Source: Hoylesella saccharolytica JCM 17484
GTDB lineage: Bacteria > Bacteroidota > Bacteroidia > Bacteroidales > Bacteroidaceae
Reading direction: 5' to 3'
Length of the DNA stretch: 64,000 nt
NCBI RefSeq assembly: GCF_000614205.1
Contig: NZ_BAKN01000001.1
Coordinates: 62,001 to 126,000 of the forward strand
The notes beneath the pieces are model-generated. The model was not told where the DNA came from and ran no database searches. It saw nothing but the letters and a program-made list of their open reading frames with translations. Of the stretch, positions 46,238 to 56,397 are shown piece after piece. The translations under genes and the position numbers were made by a program. Each line of letters begins with the position of its first letter. Position 1 is the first letter of the stretch.

Positions 46238-47256
46238 CCGTTTTCCTTATACCATTTCACTGTTAGAGCCGTTCCACGCTGCAAATCGTAGTGCGGATGA
46301 TAGCCCAGCTCGTCTACGGCAGGTTCGATGTTGCATCGCCAGTTGCGCTGTTTCAAGATGTGATATTTGTCGTTGTTAAGTGCAGAGATGTTGCCTGTTA
46401 TCCGTCCGATGTATTCGCCGAAGAAAGTTACCAACCGAAGCACCCACACCGGAGCTTTTATTCGTAGCAGATAAGGCTTTCCAAGCTCTTTGTGCAACAA
46501 GTTACTGAAGTCGCTCGAAGCATATACGCCACCATCGCTCAAGAAGTATTTTCGTCCACTCATCCCCCTATCTAAGGCCAAGAATACCGCCTGTACTACG
46601 TCTTCAACATATACAAAGGTGATGTCTTGCGGCTTAAAGCCCACCGAAAAGTCAATATGTCCCTTGATACTCTTAGCCATTAAGAAGTAGTCGCGCTCTC
46701 TTGGGCCATACACACCCGTAGGTCTCAGGATAACATAAGGGAACACACATTCGTCCGTCTCACCGTCTTCGTTCTTCGGGTTCAGACTCTCTAAAAATTG
46801 TTCAGCCTGCCATTTGCTCCGTCCATAAGCCGTATTGGGTTGTGGTGTGTCCGTTTCCTGAATTTCTTCGTAGGGCATCTGCTCTCTCACCGGACCGAAA
46901 ATGCTTAACGAACTGATAAAGATAAACCGTTTCATGGGCATTTTCAGTGCCATGATGGCATTCACAAGGTTTCGTGTTCCCTCCGTATTAGTTCTATAAA
47001 AATCGCGTTTATGCAAACATTTTGTTGCTCCGGCGGCGTGCACGATGTAGTCGAAAACATGTCCCTCCAACTGTTTTTTCAACTTCTCTTCATCCGAAAA
47101 GTCCAGTTCGATAAAGTGAATTCGTTCGTCGGTAAGATACTTTCGCGAGCTTGAACCTCTTACGGCCGCCCACACTTCCATCTCTCTTCTCAGCGCTTCT
47201 TCCACGATAAAGCTGCCGATAAACCCGCTTGCGCCGGTAATAAGAATTTTACTCAT
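46228..47256 (-). CDS. NAD-dependent epimerase/dehydratase (extended SDR)
   Basis: The start was set at 47256 (MSKILITGASGFIG); an upstream extension of 12 residues is unlikely. The product is about 342 residues. The Rossmann motif is TGASGFIGSFIVEEA, the catalytic pair is in TAYGRSKWQAE (YxxxK), and the substrate-side segment is VILRPTGVYGPRERDYF. The relatives act on nucleotide sugars or sterol- and flavonoid-like compounds. It is transcribed with the PAP2 gene, which suggests envelope lipid or sugar work. Confidence 0.8.
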   Translation of the reverse strand: MSKILITGASGFIGSFIVEEALRREMEVWAAVRGSSSRKYLTDERIHFIELDFSDEEKLKKQLEGHVFDYIVHAAGATKCLHKRDFYRTNTEGTRNLVNAIMALKMPMKRFIFISSLSIFGPVREQMPYEEIQETDTPQPNTAYGRSKWQAEQFLESLNPKNEDGETDECVFPYVILRPTGVYGPRERDYFLMAKSIKGHIDFSVGFKPQDITFVYVEDVVQAVFLALDRGMSGRKYFLSDGGVYASSDFSNLLHKELGKPYLLRIKAPVWVLRLVTFFGEYIGRITGNISALNNDKYHILKQRNWRCNIEPAVDELGYHPHYDLQRGTALTVKWYKENGWL

Positions 47257-47445
47257 AATTATGATTGGCAGAAAGCGTCGATTATACCACAATTTTACCC
47301 AACCCCTAAGGTGCTCTGCCGGCTACAAAGATAGTGTAGAAAAACGAAAAATACGAATGAAACCTCGAAATAACACCACCTCTTCAACGCCGGTAGTGTT
47401 AACCTTTTTGCTGAGTTTTAAGCGGCTGATGCCGTGCCATAGGTG

Positions 47446-48798
47446 TTACGCTACTCTCTGAAACTTCTTTTTGAGATGGTGATAAAGCAGATAAATAGCT
47501 GGAATAAGGAAGAGATCAGCAGCCGACCAGGCAACAGGGTCGCCGTAACAAACGCCTATAAAATGAAGCGAAGGTACCAACCAAAGACTTACTCCGCATC
47601 TGGCTATCATCTCCATCACGCCCGAAAGCATCGACAAATTACTGTATCCCAAGCCCTGAATACTGTATCTCAGGATGGTAAGAATGCCCAAAGCGGGGTA
47701 AAAATAATTGGCAATGCGCATAAAAAGTGCTGCATTGCGAATGATTTCAGTTTCCGAAGGGTCTACAAAAAGCATCATCATATAGTCGGCAAGGGGGTAA
47801 ATCAGCAAGAAAGTAAAGAGAAAATATACTCCCATTATCTTTAAGGCCGATTTAATTCCGAGTGCTATCCGCTCCACCTTTTGTGCTCCGATGTTCTGCC
47901 CGCAATAGGTTGCCATTGCCACGCCGATGTTTTCAAACACGCAGGTAAACAAATATTTAATGCGCATAGATGCCGTAAAGGCAGCCACATACACCGTTCC
48001 CAATGCGTTGTTGGCACTTTGCAGCATAATAATTCCGATGCCGGTGATAGAGAATTGCAGTCCCATGGGGATGCCGTTGTTCAGCAATCGGCCCACCTTT
48101 TTATCGTCGTAGGCTCGCTCTTCGCCTTTAGGAATAAGTATTTGCAGATGTTTGCGAATATAACGCATACACAAAAAGCCCGAAAAGGCTTGCGAAAGCA
48201 GCGTGGCAATACCTGCTCCTTCAACGCCGAGACCCAAAATAAGAATAAGGAGAATATCCAAACCGATATTGACAAACGACGAAATGATAAGGAAAAAGAA
48301 GGGTTGTTTCGAGTTGCCCAATGCGCGAATAAACCCTGAAAGCAGGTTGTAAGTTATCGTAAAGGGAATGGCTGCGAAGCTGAGCATTAAGAAAATATAG
48401 GCATCCGAGAAGATGTCGGCAGGTGTGTTGACAATTTTGAGGATGCGTTCGCAAAAGATAAGGGTGAGCAAAGTTATCACAATGGCGATAACAAAGGCTA
48501 TTCTGATGGCATTACTAACGTACGAACGCATGGCAGAATAGTCTTTTGCACCGAACGATTGGGCAATGGGAATGGCGAAACCTGCACACGAACCGTTGCA
48601 AAAGCCCATCACCAGAAACATAATAGACGAGCTGGCACCCACTGCTGCCAATGCACCCACACCAATCCAACGGCCTACAATGGCGGCATCGATAATGAGA
48701 TACATCTGCTGAAGAATGTAACCCAGTATCAGCGGAAGCGCAAAACGCAAAATGTCGGGTGTGGGGTTACCCACTGTCATGTCGTTGGTTGCAGCCAC
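47446..48798 (-). CDS. MATE family efflux transporter
   Basis: A 450-residue membrane protein with about 12 helices in two similar halves (PLILGYILQQMYLIIDAAIVGRWIGVGALAAVGAS and PMGLQFSITGIGIIMLQSANNALG). The DinF/NorM-like arrangement fits an Na+ or H+ driven drug or metabolite exporter. It lies 10 bp behind the 48809 gene on the same strand. Confidence 0.9.
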   Translation of the reverse strand: MAATNDMTVGNPTPDILRFALPLILGYILQQMYLIIDAAIVGRWIGVGALAAVGASSSIMFLVMGFCNGSCAGFAIPIAQSFGAKDYSAMRSYVSNAIRIAFVIAIVITLLTLIFCERILKIVNTPADIFSDAYIFLMLSFAAIPFTITYNLLSGFIRALGNSKQPFFFLIISSFVNIGLDILLILILGLGVEGAGIATLLSQAFSGFLCMRYIRKHLQILIPKGEERAYDDKKVGRLLNNGIPMGLQFSITGIGIIMLQSANNALGTVYVAAFTASMRIKYLFTCVFENIGVAMATYCGQNIGAQKVERIALGIKSALKIMGVYFLFTFLLIYPLADYMMMLFVDPSETEIIRNAALFMRIANYFYPALGILTILRYSIQGLGYSNLSMLSGVMEMIARCGVSLWLVPSLHFIGVCYGDPVAWSAADLFLIPAIYLLYHHLKKKFQRVA

Positions 48799-48808
48799 AA
48801 GAGGTATG

Positions 48809-49201
48809 TTATCCTTTCAAACGACGCTGAATATCAGCCATTTTTTCTTGCCGGTCGAGTGAAAAAACCTGACCGTGATAATCGATAAAATCAAACAAAT
48901 TAAAAGCTTTTTCAAGCAAAAAGTTGCGTTCAGAGGGGTCTCCGGTGGTGTCGGCTTCGGCATAATACAGCTCTGCCAGCATGCCCATGCGGTCTAATCG
49001 CTCGTTTTCGTCAAACGATTGTAGCGCCTGCATCACCTCGTCTATTGTGGCATCGTGATATAAAGCATATGGACCCACGTATTGGTCGTACATCTTACGA
49101 ATTTCTTCGCGCCGCAAAACCACCTCTTTTTTCTCTAACATCCGCTCTAAAGCAGCCATAAACTCGCGTATCAAACGCTGAATATAATCCCGTTGTAACA
49201 T
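48809..49201 (-). CDS. Small helical protein of unknown function (DUF6483-like)
   Basis: A 130-residue, highly charged, helical protein (LIREFMAALERMLEKKEVVLRREEIRKMYDQYVG). It may belong to the DUF6483 family, but this is a guess from memory of the N-terminal pattern. There is no signal peptide. It lies upstream of the MATE gene on the same strand with a 10-bp gap, probably as one transcript. Confidence 0.45.
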   Translation of the reverse strand: MLQRDYIQRLIREFMAALERMLEKKEVVLRREEIRKMYDQYVGPYALYHDATIDEVMQALQSFDENERLDRMGMLAELYYAEADTTGDPSERNFLLEKAFNLFDFIDYHGQVFSLDRQEKMADIQRRLKG

Positions 49202-49296
49202 ATCCGATAGTTGTTGTTTTCGAGGTTTTCACCTTGCTAAGCGAAGATAACAGACCCCGATAGGGCTGTAAAGTTAGTAAAAAGCGAACAGATACG

Positions 49297-49327
49297 TCGC
49301 TATTACGGGCATCTTTTTATACCTTTG
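49297..49327 (+). promoter_or_regulatory. Promoter directly abutting the ABC ATPase start
   Basis: TCG (one off TTG) at 49297-49299, 20 bp, then TACCTTTG at 49320-49327. The ATG is at 49333, about where transcription should begin. Confidence 0.45.
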
Positions 49328-49332
49328 TCGCT

Positions 49333-50082
49333 ATGAGATTTATTGAACTGCAGCATCTTTCCATAGGTTATTATGGCAGAAAAGGAACGTCGGTAACAGT
49401 TGTTCCCGACATCCATGCAACACTTTATGCAGGTCGGCTTACCAGTTTAATTGGTGTAAACGGCGTGGGTAAGTCTACGCTTTTGCGTACATTGGCCGCC
49501 TTTCAGCCCGCATTGTCAGGTCGTATGCTGCTGTTCGACGAGGGGAAAGAAACGGGAATGCCGCTCGAAAAACTGTCGAATGCTGAGCGGGCACGCATCG
49601 TCAGCGTCGTACTTACGGGCAAACCGGATGTCAGTAACCTTACTGTCGAAGAGTTGGTGGCATTGGGTCGCTCGCCTTATACCGACTTTTGGGGTACGTT
49701 GACAGCCAAAGATCGCGCCATTGTGAACCGTTCGATGTCGCTGGTAGGCATCGATGGACTGAAAGAACGAATGGTTCAGACGTTGAGCGACGGCGAACAG
49801 CAGAAGATGATGATAGCTAAAGCATTGGCACAAGATACACCTGTGATTATCTTAGACGAGCCGACGGCTTTTTTAGATTATCCCAGCAAGGTCGAATTGT
49901 TTAAACTTTTGGCCCGGTTGGCTCGCGAAACCAACAAGATTATCTTCCTTTCTACCCACGATTTAGAGTTGGCTCTGCGTCTATCGGATGAGATTTGGGC
50001 ATTGCAAAAAGACAAAACCCTCACTACAAACGATGCTGCTTTGCTGCGAAAAGAAAAGAGTGCGGGCGACTTGTTGAGATAA
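49333..50082 (+). CDS. ABC transporter ATPase (FecE/siderophore-heme type)
   Basis: A 249-residue ATPase. It has Walker A LIGVNGVGKSTLLRTLAAFQP, signature TLSDGEQQKMMIAKALAQD, Walker B VIILDEPTAFLDYPSK and the H-loop FLSTHDLELALR. The PTAFLD sequence and TVEELVALGRSPYTDFWG region are typical of ATPases for iron-siderophore, heme or cobalamin import. No permease or binding protein gene is adjacent, so it either serves a permease encoded elsewhere or has lost its partners. The mRNA may be leaderless. Confidence 0.85.
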   Translation: MRFIELQHLSIGYYGRKGTSVTVVPDIHATLYAGRLTSLIGVNGVGKSTLLRTLAAFQPALSGRMLLFDEGKETGMPLEKLSNAERARIVSVVLTGKPDVSNLTVEELVALGRSPYTDFWGTLTAKDRAIVNRSMSLVGIDGLKERMVQTLSDGEQQKMMIAKALAQDTPVIILDEPTAFLDYPSKVELFKLLARLARETNKIIFLSTHDLELALRLSDEIWALQKDKTLTTNDAALLRKEKSAGDLLR

Positions 50083-50363
50083 ATGATGAAGAAATAAGAA
50101 CGTTTAAGGGTGAAAAAGTGAAAAGGTGAAGGGGTGAAAAGATGCAGACGCCACAATATTAGATTACAATGCAAGGGCGTTAGCCATTTTTTCACCCTTT
50201 CACTTTTTCACCTTTTTACTTTTACTGGGGTAGGTAAGGTAGGGTATGGTAGGTTGAAGTAGGTGGCAGAAGACGGAGAGACATATAAACTTTCATCCTT
50301 ATTCCTTCCTCCTTCATCCAGGAAATGCTCTTTCACCTTTTTACTTTTTCACCTTTTAGGGTG

Positions 50364-50600
50364 CTTTCAAATTGTTACTTTTTTAACGTTTAAGAACACT
50401 CTTGGTTTTCTCTTTTCGTTACAAATTACTTTCTTAATCTAGAGAAATATTTTCGTTTATTTGGTCAAAGATGAGCATTGAAAATGTGAAAGCACAAGTT
50501 TGGAGTTGCAAAAGCATAGCTTTTACTCTCCAAAAGCGTAGCTTTTAGCACCCAAAACCTATGCTTTTGCAACTCAATATCTATGGTTTTAGCTACTGAA
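50364..50600. repeat. Dispersed intergenic element, copy E (right part diverged)
   Basis: Orientation as copy A. The left end is CTTTCAAATTGTTACTTTT. Palindrome units start at 50488, 50510, 50532, 50554 and 50576 (exact 22-bp period). The outer block 50180-50363 is shared with A and D. The right terminal repeat cannot be recognised. I see nothing else in 50601-50852. Confidence 0.65.
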
Positions 50601-50852
50601 AGTGGCTTTTTTGAGGGGCGTTATTTATCTATTTTCTTTTAAGTGGTTGATTATCAGAGCCCTCAATAACTGTCCGAGAATGGCGTATTTGCGTCCACGT
50701 GCGCGCTCGTTTGGCTCTACGCCGGTATTTCGTGCTTACCTCTTGCTCTTTAACAATTGTGAAAATAACAATCTGATACTTTTTGCACGGAAAAGATAAC
50801 AAAGTGATAAATCGAGTATGAGAAGTAGTTGTATCATTTTTTAACTAAATTC

Positions 50853-50883
50853 TTGGAGGTTAAACAGGTAATTTTTATTTTTG
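50853..50883 (+). promoter_or_regulatory. Promoter of the leucine-rich-repeat protein gene
   Basis: TTG at 50853-50855, 20 bp, then TATTTTTG at 50876-50883. Confidence 0.7.
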
Positions 50884-50911
50884 CATATCATAATAAAACA
50901 ACACAGTTAAC

Positions 50912-52473
50912 ATGAAAAAAATAATTATCATGAAAAAGATGGCTGTCGTAATAATAGGTCTTACGGCTGCCCTTACGGTAAACGCAAAGTTGATAACCTT
51001 TATAAATAACGAGCCGGGAAAGCTTGTATATGTGATTAATAACAAGGCGAAGGGTACCTCGACTCTGCACGTTACGAATATGAAAATTATCGGTAAAATC
51101 AATTCCGAAGATTTAAGTTTAATACATACAATGTGTACAGAGTGGGTTCTTGACACGCTTGACCTTTCAGAAGTTCGTATTGTAGGTAGTGAACAACAGC
51201 GTAGCGGTAGCGGTGTGATGAGATCTAAGAAAGTAAAAAGCGATGAAATAGACAACTCAATGTTTTCTCAAACCCACTTAAAGTGGATTTCTCTTCCGGC
51301 TACAACCAAGCGTATCGGTGAAGAAGCGTTCCAATTTTGCGAGGAATTGCGAACAGTGGTGATTCCAAACTCTGTGAAAGAGATTGGCAACCACGCCTTT
51401 GCTTATTGTAAAAAACTGACCGACATAACCTTACCGCGCGATTTAACCGCCATACCCGATGCGCTGTTCTATGACTGCGAGAGTTTACCGAAGCTCACAA
51501 TACCACAAAATGTAGAAACGATAGGTGACAATGCTTTTGCTGTTTGCAAAGCCATTCCGTCGGTTGTTATACCGACCGTGTGAAAACCATCGGATATAGT
51601 GCATTCTCAGCTATGCAGTCTGTGAAATCAATTGTTATCGGCAAGGGTGTGGAATATATCGATACATACGCCTTTTTCGATAATCCTCATTTGGAAAAGT
51701 TGGTTATGTCGTCCAGTATAAAGACGATGAAGAGCGGTGTTTTCAGCACCTGTCCGTCATTGAAAGAGATTGACTTTTGCGCACAACTGGACAGTTTGCC
51801 TGCCTATACTTTCTATAAGAACACTTCTTTGCAAAAGGTTATCTTACCACCAACCATCAAAGTAATAGACGATAACGCCTTCAGAGATTGTACGGCATTG
51901 AAAGGAATTTATATCCAAAGCCTTGATCAATGGCTAAAAATGAAGTTCGTGAACGACCGCATTTGGAATGTTACTTCCAATCCGTTGCAATATGCCCATA
52001 ATTTGTATGTAAACAACAAACTTGTAACCGACTTTGTATTTCCCGAAGGAACAACCGCTGTTCCCGATGCCCTGCTCTTTGGCTCGAGCGTAAAGAGTAT
52101 AACCCTGCCCCAAACGTTAAAATATATTGGCTTATTGGCATTTTATGGTTGTCGAAATCTTAAGTCGATATACTATTATGGAACAAAGCCGGCTGCTTGT
52201 GCAGATGGAAATGTATTTAAGCAAGTTCCTCAAAGCAAATGTACGGTATATCTTCTTCCCGGCGTAGATAAGTTTCCTTTCCTTATGAATTTTAACTGGA
52301 GCAATTTTCAATATGATTATATGAAGGTTACAGCTGTTGATAAAGTGCAAGCGGATGATGGTATTTCAAAATTCCCTATTTACGATATCGATGGCAGATA
52401 CAGAGGCGATGATGCAACGAAATTGCATAAGGGGCTGTATATTAGCAATGGAAAGAAGTTCTTAAAAAGGTGA
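50912..52473 (+). pseudogene. BspA-like leucine-rich-repeat surface protein, one-base frameshift
   Basis: The first frame (50912-51583) has a signal peptide (MAVVIIGLTAALTVNA) and BspA-type LRR units (IGEEAFQFCEELRTVVIPNSVKEIGNHAF). The second frame carries further units from DRVKTIGYSAF to the end (YDIDGRYRG to GLYISNGKKFLKR, a short C-terminal tail typical of secreted Prevotella proteins). Adding one G near 51574 joins VVIP to DRVKTIG in register. These LRR proteins of oral Bacteroidetes and Treponema bind host matrix or other bacteria; the ligand here is unknown. It is monocistronic. Confidence 0.8.
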
Positions 52474-52523
52474 TACCGAACAAATGACGAATGGTTTTGT
52501 ACCTCGAAAACACGTTTACACAT

Positions 52524-52880
52524 CTATTCCGCTTTCTTTTTAGTGGGTATCAGCATCATTAACAGAGTAACACCAAGTAACACAGACCATGTAATGATAT
52601 GGTTGGAATTTCCCATTAAATAGCCAACAACTATGCCCACAGCACAAATGAGGATAAAGTATAAGTTTTCGCGAGGACTGGTGAAAAGTAATTTTAGAAA
52701 GTTTTCAGGGTTTTCTCTATACACCTTTATTACATTAACTAAAACCGTAATAAATAAAATTATAAAGAGAAAGAAAAAGCTATAAAACAGCACATCTATC
52801 TTTTCAAAAATAGGAGAGATAGCAGAAAGTATAAGGGCAACGTGAATTGTGCGTTGGGCAGTTTTGACATTTAATTTCAT
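52524..52880 (-). CDS. Small membrane protein, paralogue 1
   Basis: A 118-residue protein with four hydrophobic helices (IHVALILSAISPIFEK, VLFYSFFFLFIILFITVLVNVI, LYFILICAVGIVVGYLMG, IITWSVLLGVTLLMMLI) and a basic end (PTKKKAE). No family is recognised. A second, related gene lies 190 bp away on the same strand (53072-53427), implying a tandem duplication. Confidence 0.5.
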   Translation of the reverse strand: MKLNVKTAQRTIHVALILSAISPIFEKIDVLFYSFFFLFIILFITVLVNVIKVYRENPENFLKLLFTSPRENLYFILICAVGIVVGYLMGNSNHIITWSVLLGVTLLMMLIPTKKKAE

Positions 52881-53000
52881 AACTGTATTTTATCGGGTTA
52901 AAACTTATTCTCTTACAAAAATAATTAATTAGAACGAAATGCTTTATAAAATGAAAATGTTTATAACTAAAAATCTTTTCTACCAATAAAAAGATAAAAA

Positions 53001-53031
53001 GAGCCGTGCTGATCCAACGGTTGCACGGCTC
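53001..53031 (-). terminator. Terminator between the two paralogous membrane protein genes
   Basis: Perfect 9-bp arms GAGCCGTGC and GCACGGCTC. On the minus strand it is followed by TTTTTATCTTTTT. Confidence 0.8.
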
Positions 53032-53071
53032 GATAAGTATTTTGCATACGCGCAATACTATGTTTATATGG

Positions 53072-53427
53072 CTATTCCGCTTTCTTTTTAGTGGATATTA
53101 GCATCGTCAATAGGTTCAGAACAAAGAATACCGAAAAGATGTGAACATGGGAGAAATTTTCCATTAAATATCCTATACTTATTCCCACAACGCAGATTAG
53201 CAGAAGATATAAGTCTTCGTGTGTGTCGTTTAAACACAATTTGAGGATATTGTTATGGTCTTTTCTATATTTTTAATTACCAATACCCCGGCTATTATAC
53301 ACAAAGAAATAGAAAGAAACATACAAGCATAGTATAGCATATCTATCTTTTCAATGATAGGAGAAACGGCAAAAAGCGTTAAAGCAACATTAAATAATCT
53401 TTTAGAGCTTTTGATATTGCATTTCAT
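53072..53427 (-). pseudogene. Small membrane protein, paralogue 2, one-base frameshift
   Basis: The first frame reads MKCNIKSSKRLFNVALTLFAVSPIIEKID and ends early at 53230. Adding one A in the four-A run (complement of 53261-53264) continues IEKDHNNILKLCL through DLYLLLICVVGISIGYLME to STKKKAE at 53072, which matches paralogue 1 from end to end. Function is unknown. The repair by a single A in a homopolymer is typical of sequencing error. Confidence 0.55.
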
Positions 53428-53934
53428 AACTGCATTTTTTTTATCAGGTTAAAACTTTTTTCTCCGCAAAAATAATCAATTAAAAGCAAACACTCAACAA
53501 AATGAAAACTTTTATAACCTATGTGATTTTGGCATAAGTAATCCCTTTCTCCAGCTTCCCTTTTCAGGGGAGAGGTGTGCTACATAACCACTCGAAAGCT
53601 TATAAAATTGAGAAATCAATAACTGTAAAGGAGAAACTTAATATGTTCCAATAAAGGGATAGGGGTACTATATGACTTGCTTTTTACTCTTTATATGATG
53701 CCTGCATCCTTTCACTTTTTCACCTTTTCAACCATTCATCTTTATTCCGGGGGAGGTTAGGAGGGGATGTTATCATGAACAAATAGTGTAGAAAAGGTTA
53801 AAAAGCACATTAGAAAACAAATAAATAGGTGCTATTGGCATCATATCTTATTCCAAGTTGGCGTAAACCTGATACAAAAACGCGGGAAAACATCATTGTG
53901 TAAATCTGCCAAATATGGCGTTCAACCCTTATGT

Positions 53935-53966
53935 TTTGGGTATTTAAAAATATATTTTTACCTTTG
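53935..53966 (+). promoter_or_regulatory. Promoter of the aryl-polyene-type cluster
   Basis: TTTG at 53935-53938, 20 bp, then TACCTTTG at 53959-53966, 39 bp before the ammonia-lyase ATG. The preceding gap 53428-53934 shows no gene, only low-complexity runs such as TTTTTCACC. Confidence 0.75.
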
Positions 53967-54004
53967 CAAATTGTATAAAAAACGGGTGTGATAAATACTA
54001 CACA

Positions 54005-55540
54005 ATGCAATTGACGGATAAAAACCTTGATATCGCCCTGCTAAAGAGGTGCGTATTCAATGGAGAAGATATAGATGTAGCCACAGAAGTGTATGAAAAA
54101 ATTGACGCATGTTACAATTTTTTGAAGGCATTTTCTAAAGACAGAGTGATTTACGGTATCAATACGGGTTTCGGTCCGATGGCCCAATGGCGCGTAGACG
54201 ACAAATATCTCAAAGATCTTCAATATAACATTATCCGCAGTCATGCAACAGGTGCTGGTCAACCGCTGGAAGATGAATACGTAAAAGCGGCAATGTTGGC
54301 ACGCATTGGTACCTTTTTGCAAGCTAAATCGGGCATTCACCCCGAACTAATCGAGCTGCTTTCGGCATTTGTCAATAAGGGTATCTACCCCTTTATTCCG
54401 CGACATGGCAGCGTGGGAGCCAGTGGCGACTTGGTGCAACTGGCACATATTGCCCTGACATTGATAGGCGAAGGCAAGGTGCATTATCGTGGCGAGTGGC
54501 TACCCACTGCAAAAGTGCTGGCCGAAAATGGGTTGAAACCCATCGGTATTCATATTCGTGAGGGACTGAGTGCTACCAACGGAACCAGTGTTATGACGGG
54601 TATTGCTGCCGTAAATCAGGTGTATGCCGAGCAACTACTTGATTGGAGCGTGCTGCAAGCCGTATGGATGAACGAGATTGCGGCATCGTACGACGACTGG
54701 ATGAGCAAGCCCTTGAACGCTTGTCGCCGACATTGCGGACAGCAAATAATGGCCCAACGCATGCGCGAAATTGCGCAGGGTAGTCGCCGATTGGTAAAGC
54801 GCGAGCACGTGTTATACGATAAAGCGAAAAATGGCGACAGTGTTTTTGAAAAGAAAGTACAGGCTTATTACTCACTACGTTGTACACCGCAGATACTCGG
54901 TCCGATATACGACACCTACCAAAATGCGCACACTATTATCGACGAAGAACTGACTTCGGCTTGCGACAACCCCATCATCGACCCCGAAAGCAACAATGTT
55001 TTGCATGGCGGAAACTTTCATGGCGATTATATCTCGTTGGAAGAAGATAAGGTAAAAATAGCTACGGTAAGACTGATGATGACTGCCGAACGACAGCTGA
55101 ACTATCTTTTTCACGACCGTATCAACAATATTCTGCCACCGTTTCTTAATCTGGGCGTGCTCGGACTGAACTATGGCATGCAGGCTTGTCAGTTTACAGC
55201 CACCTCGACAACAGCCGAAAGTCAGACGTTGGCTATGCCCAACTACGTGCATTCTATTCCCAACAACAACGACAACCAAGACATTGTGTCGATGGGAACC
55301 AACTCGGCACTGCTCTGTAAGCAGGTAATAGACAATGCCTATCAGGTAATGGCTATCCATACCATCGCCTTGGCACAGGCTACCGACTGCCTGAATATTG
55401 CCGACGAACTGGCACCTGCTACGCGCGCGATATATAATAAGGTGAGAAAACTATGTCCGAAGTTTATCGAAGATACGCCTTTCTACGATGATATAGCCCG
55501 TGTAGAGACGTTTTTACGAACCTTTCGGACGGTAGAATAA
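54005..55540 (+). CDS. Aromatic amino acid ammonia-lyase (tyrosine-ammonia-lyase-like)
   Basis: A 511-residue enzyme of the HAL/PAL/TAL family. The MIO prosthetic group forms from A139-S140-G141 in GSVGASGDLVQLAH. The catalytic loop is VIYGINTGFGPMAQWR. The selectivity pair is S79-H80 (IIRSHATG), which is found in bacterial HAL but also in the Flavobacterium TAL used for flexirubin. The region HSIPNNNDNQDIVSMGTNSA is also TAL/HAL-like. Because the following genes build a polyene acyl chain and no hutU/hutI/ftcD follow, I infer it makes p-coumarate (or cinnamate) as a starter rather than degrading histidine. It is the first gene of the cluster. Confidence 0.85.
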   Translation: MQLTDKNLDIALLKRCVFNGEDIDVATEVYEKIDACYNFLKAFSKDRVIYGINTGFGPMAQWRVDDKYLKDLQYNIIRSHATGAGQPLEDEYVKAAMLARIGTFLQAKSGIHPELIELLSAFVNKGIYPFIPRHGSVGASGDLVQLAHIALTLIGEGKVHYRGEWLPTAKVLAENGLKPIGIHIREGLSATNGTSVMTGIAAVNQVYAEQLLDWSVLQAVWMNEIAASYDDWMSKPLNACRRHCGQQIMAQRMREIAQGSRRLVKREHVLYDKAKNGDSVFEKKVQAYYSLRCTPQILGPIYDTYQNAHTIIDEELTSACDNPIIDPESNNVLHGGNFHGDYISLEEDKVKIATVRLMMTAERQLNYLFHDRINNILPPFLNLGVLGLNYGMQACQFTATSTTAESQTLAMPNYVHSIPNNNDNQDIVSMGTNSALLCKQVIDNAYQVMAIHTIALAQATDCLNIADELAPATRAIYNKVRKLCPKFIEDTPFYDDIARVETFLRTFRTVE

Positions 55541-55618
55541 GTAGCCATGGCAGTTTTTTGACCTGCTCTGACGGCAATCGTATAAGTATAAATAACGAAA
55601 AAAGAACAGTATCAGTAT

Positions 55619-56346
55619 ATGAAATATGCTTTAGTAACAGGCGGCTCTCGCGGTATTGGCAGGGCAGTTTGCATCAAATTGGCACAGGCGGGAAATCCCG
55701 TTATCATCAACTATGTAAACAATGACGATGCAGCCCGGCAAACACTGGCAGAGGTAGAAGCGTTGGGCGTAAAGGGCGAACTGCTGAAATTTGATGCTGC
55801 TTCGCCCGAAGCGATAGAGCAAGCCATAGATAAGTGGGAGTCGGAACACCCCGATGACTACATCGGGATATTGGTTAACAATGCCGGTATTCGCAAAGAT
55901 AACCTCATGATATTTATGCAAAACGAGGAGTGGAACGATGTTCTCAATACCACGTTGAATGGCTTTTTCTACATTACGCGCAGACTGTTGAAAGGTATGA
56001 TGACCAAACGCAATGGGCGAATTATCAACATGGCATCGCTCTCAGGTTTAAAAGGAATGCCCGGACAGGTCAACTATTCGGCTTCCAAAGCTGCTCTTAT
56101 TGGCGCCACAAAGGCGTTGGCGCAAGAGGTGGCACCGAGAAAAATTACCGTAAACGCTGTGGCGCAGGGTTTATTGAAAGCGATATGACCAAAGACTTGA
56201 ACGAAGATGAACTGAAAAAACTGGTGCCGATGAACCGCTTTGGCAAGAGCGAAGAGGTGGCTGCACTGGTGGCTTTCCTTGCCGGAGACGAGTCGGCGTA
56301 TATCACCGGCGAAGTTATATCCATTAACGGTGGCCTATATACATAG
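55619..56346 (+). pseudogene. 3-oxoacyl-ACP reductase (FabG-like), one-base frameshift
   Basis: The first frame has the Rossmann motif TGGSRGIGRAV, LVNNAGIRKDNL and the catalytic NYSASKAALIG, then leaves frame at VNAVAQG. The second frame resumes GFIESDMTKDLNEDELKKLVPMNRFGK to the end INGGLYT. A single C or G restored at 56164-56169 rejoins them (AVAPGFIES or AVAQGFIES). The enzyme would reduce the beta-keto group in each elongation round of the aryl-polyene chain. Gap to the ammonia-lyase gene: 78 bp. Confidence 0.85.
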
Positions 56347-56397
56347 TCGCCACATCCGTTTGTAAACAGAACACTTATCAACTAAAAACAAAGAACA

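Noticed and set aside
54005..55540. Histidine ammonia-lyase of a hut operon
   Set aside because: The Ser-His pair would allow HAL, but the neighbours are fatty-acid-type polyene genes rather than hutU, hutI or ftcD, and the protein resembles the Flavobacterium TAL.
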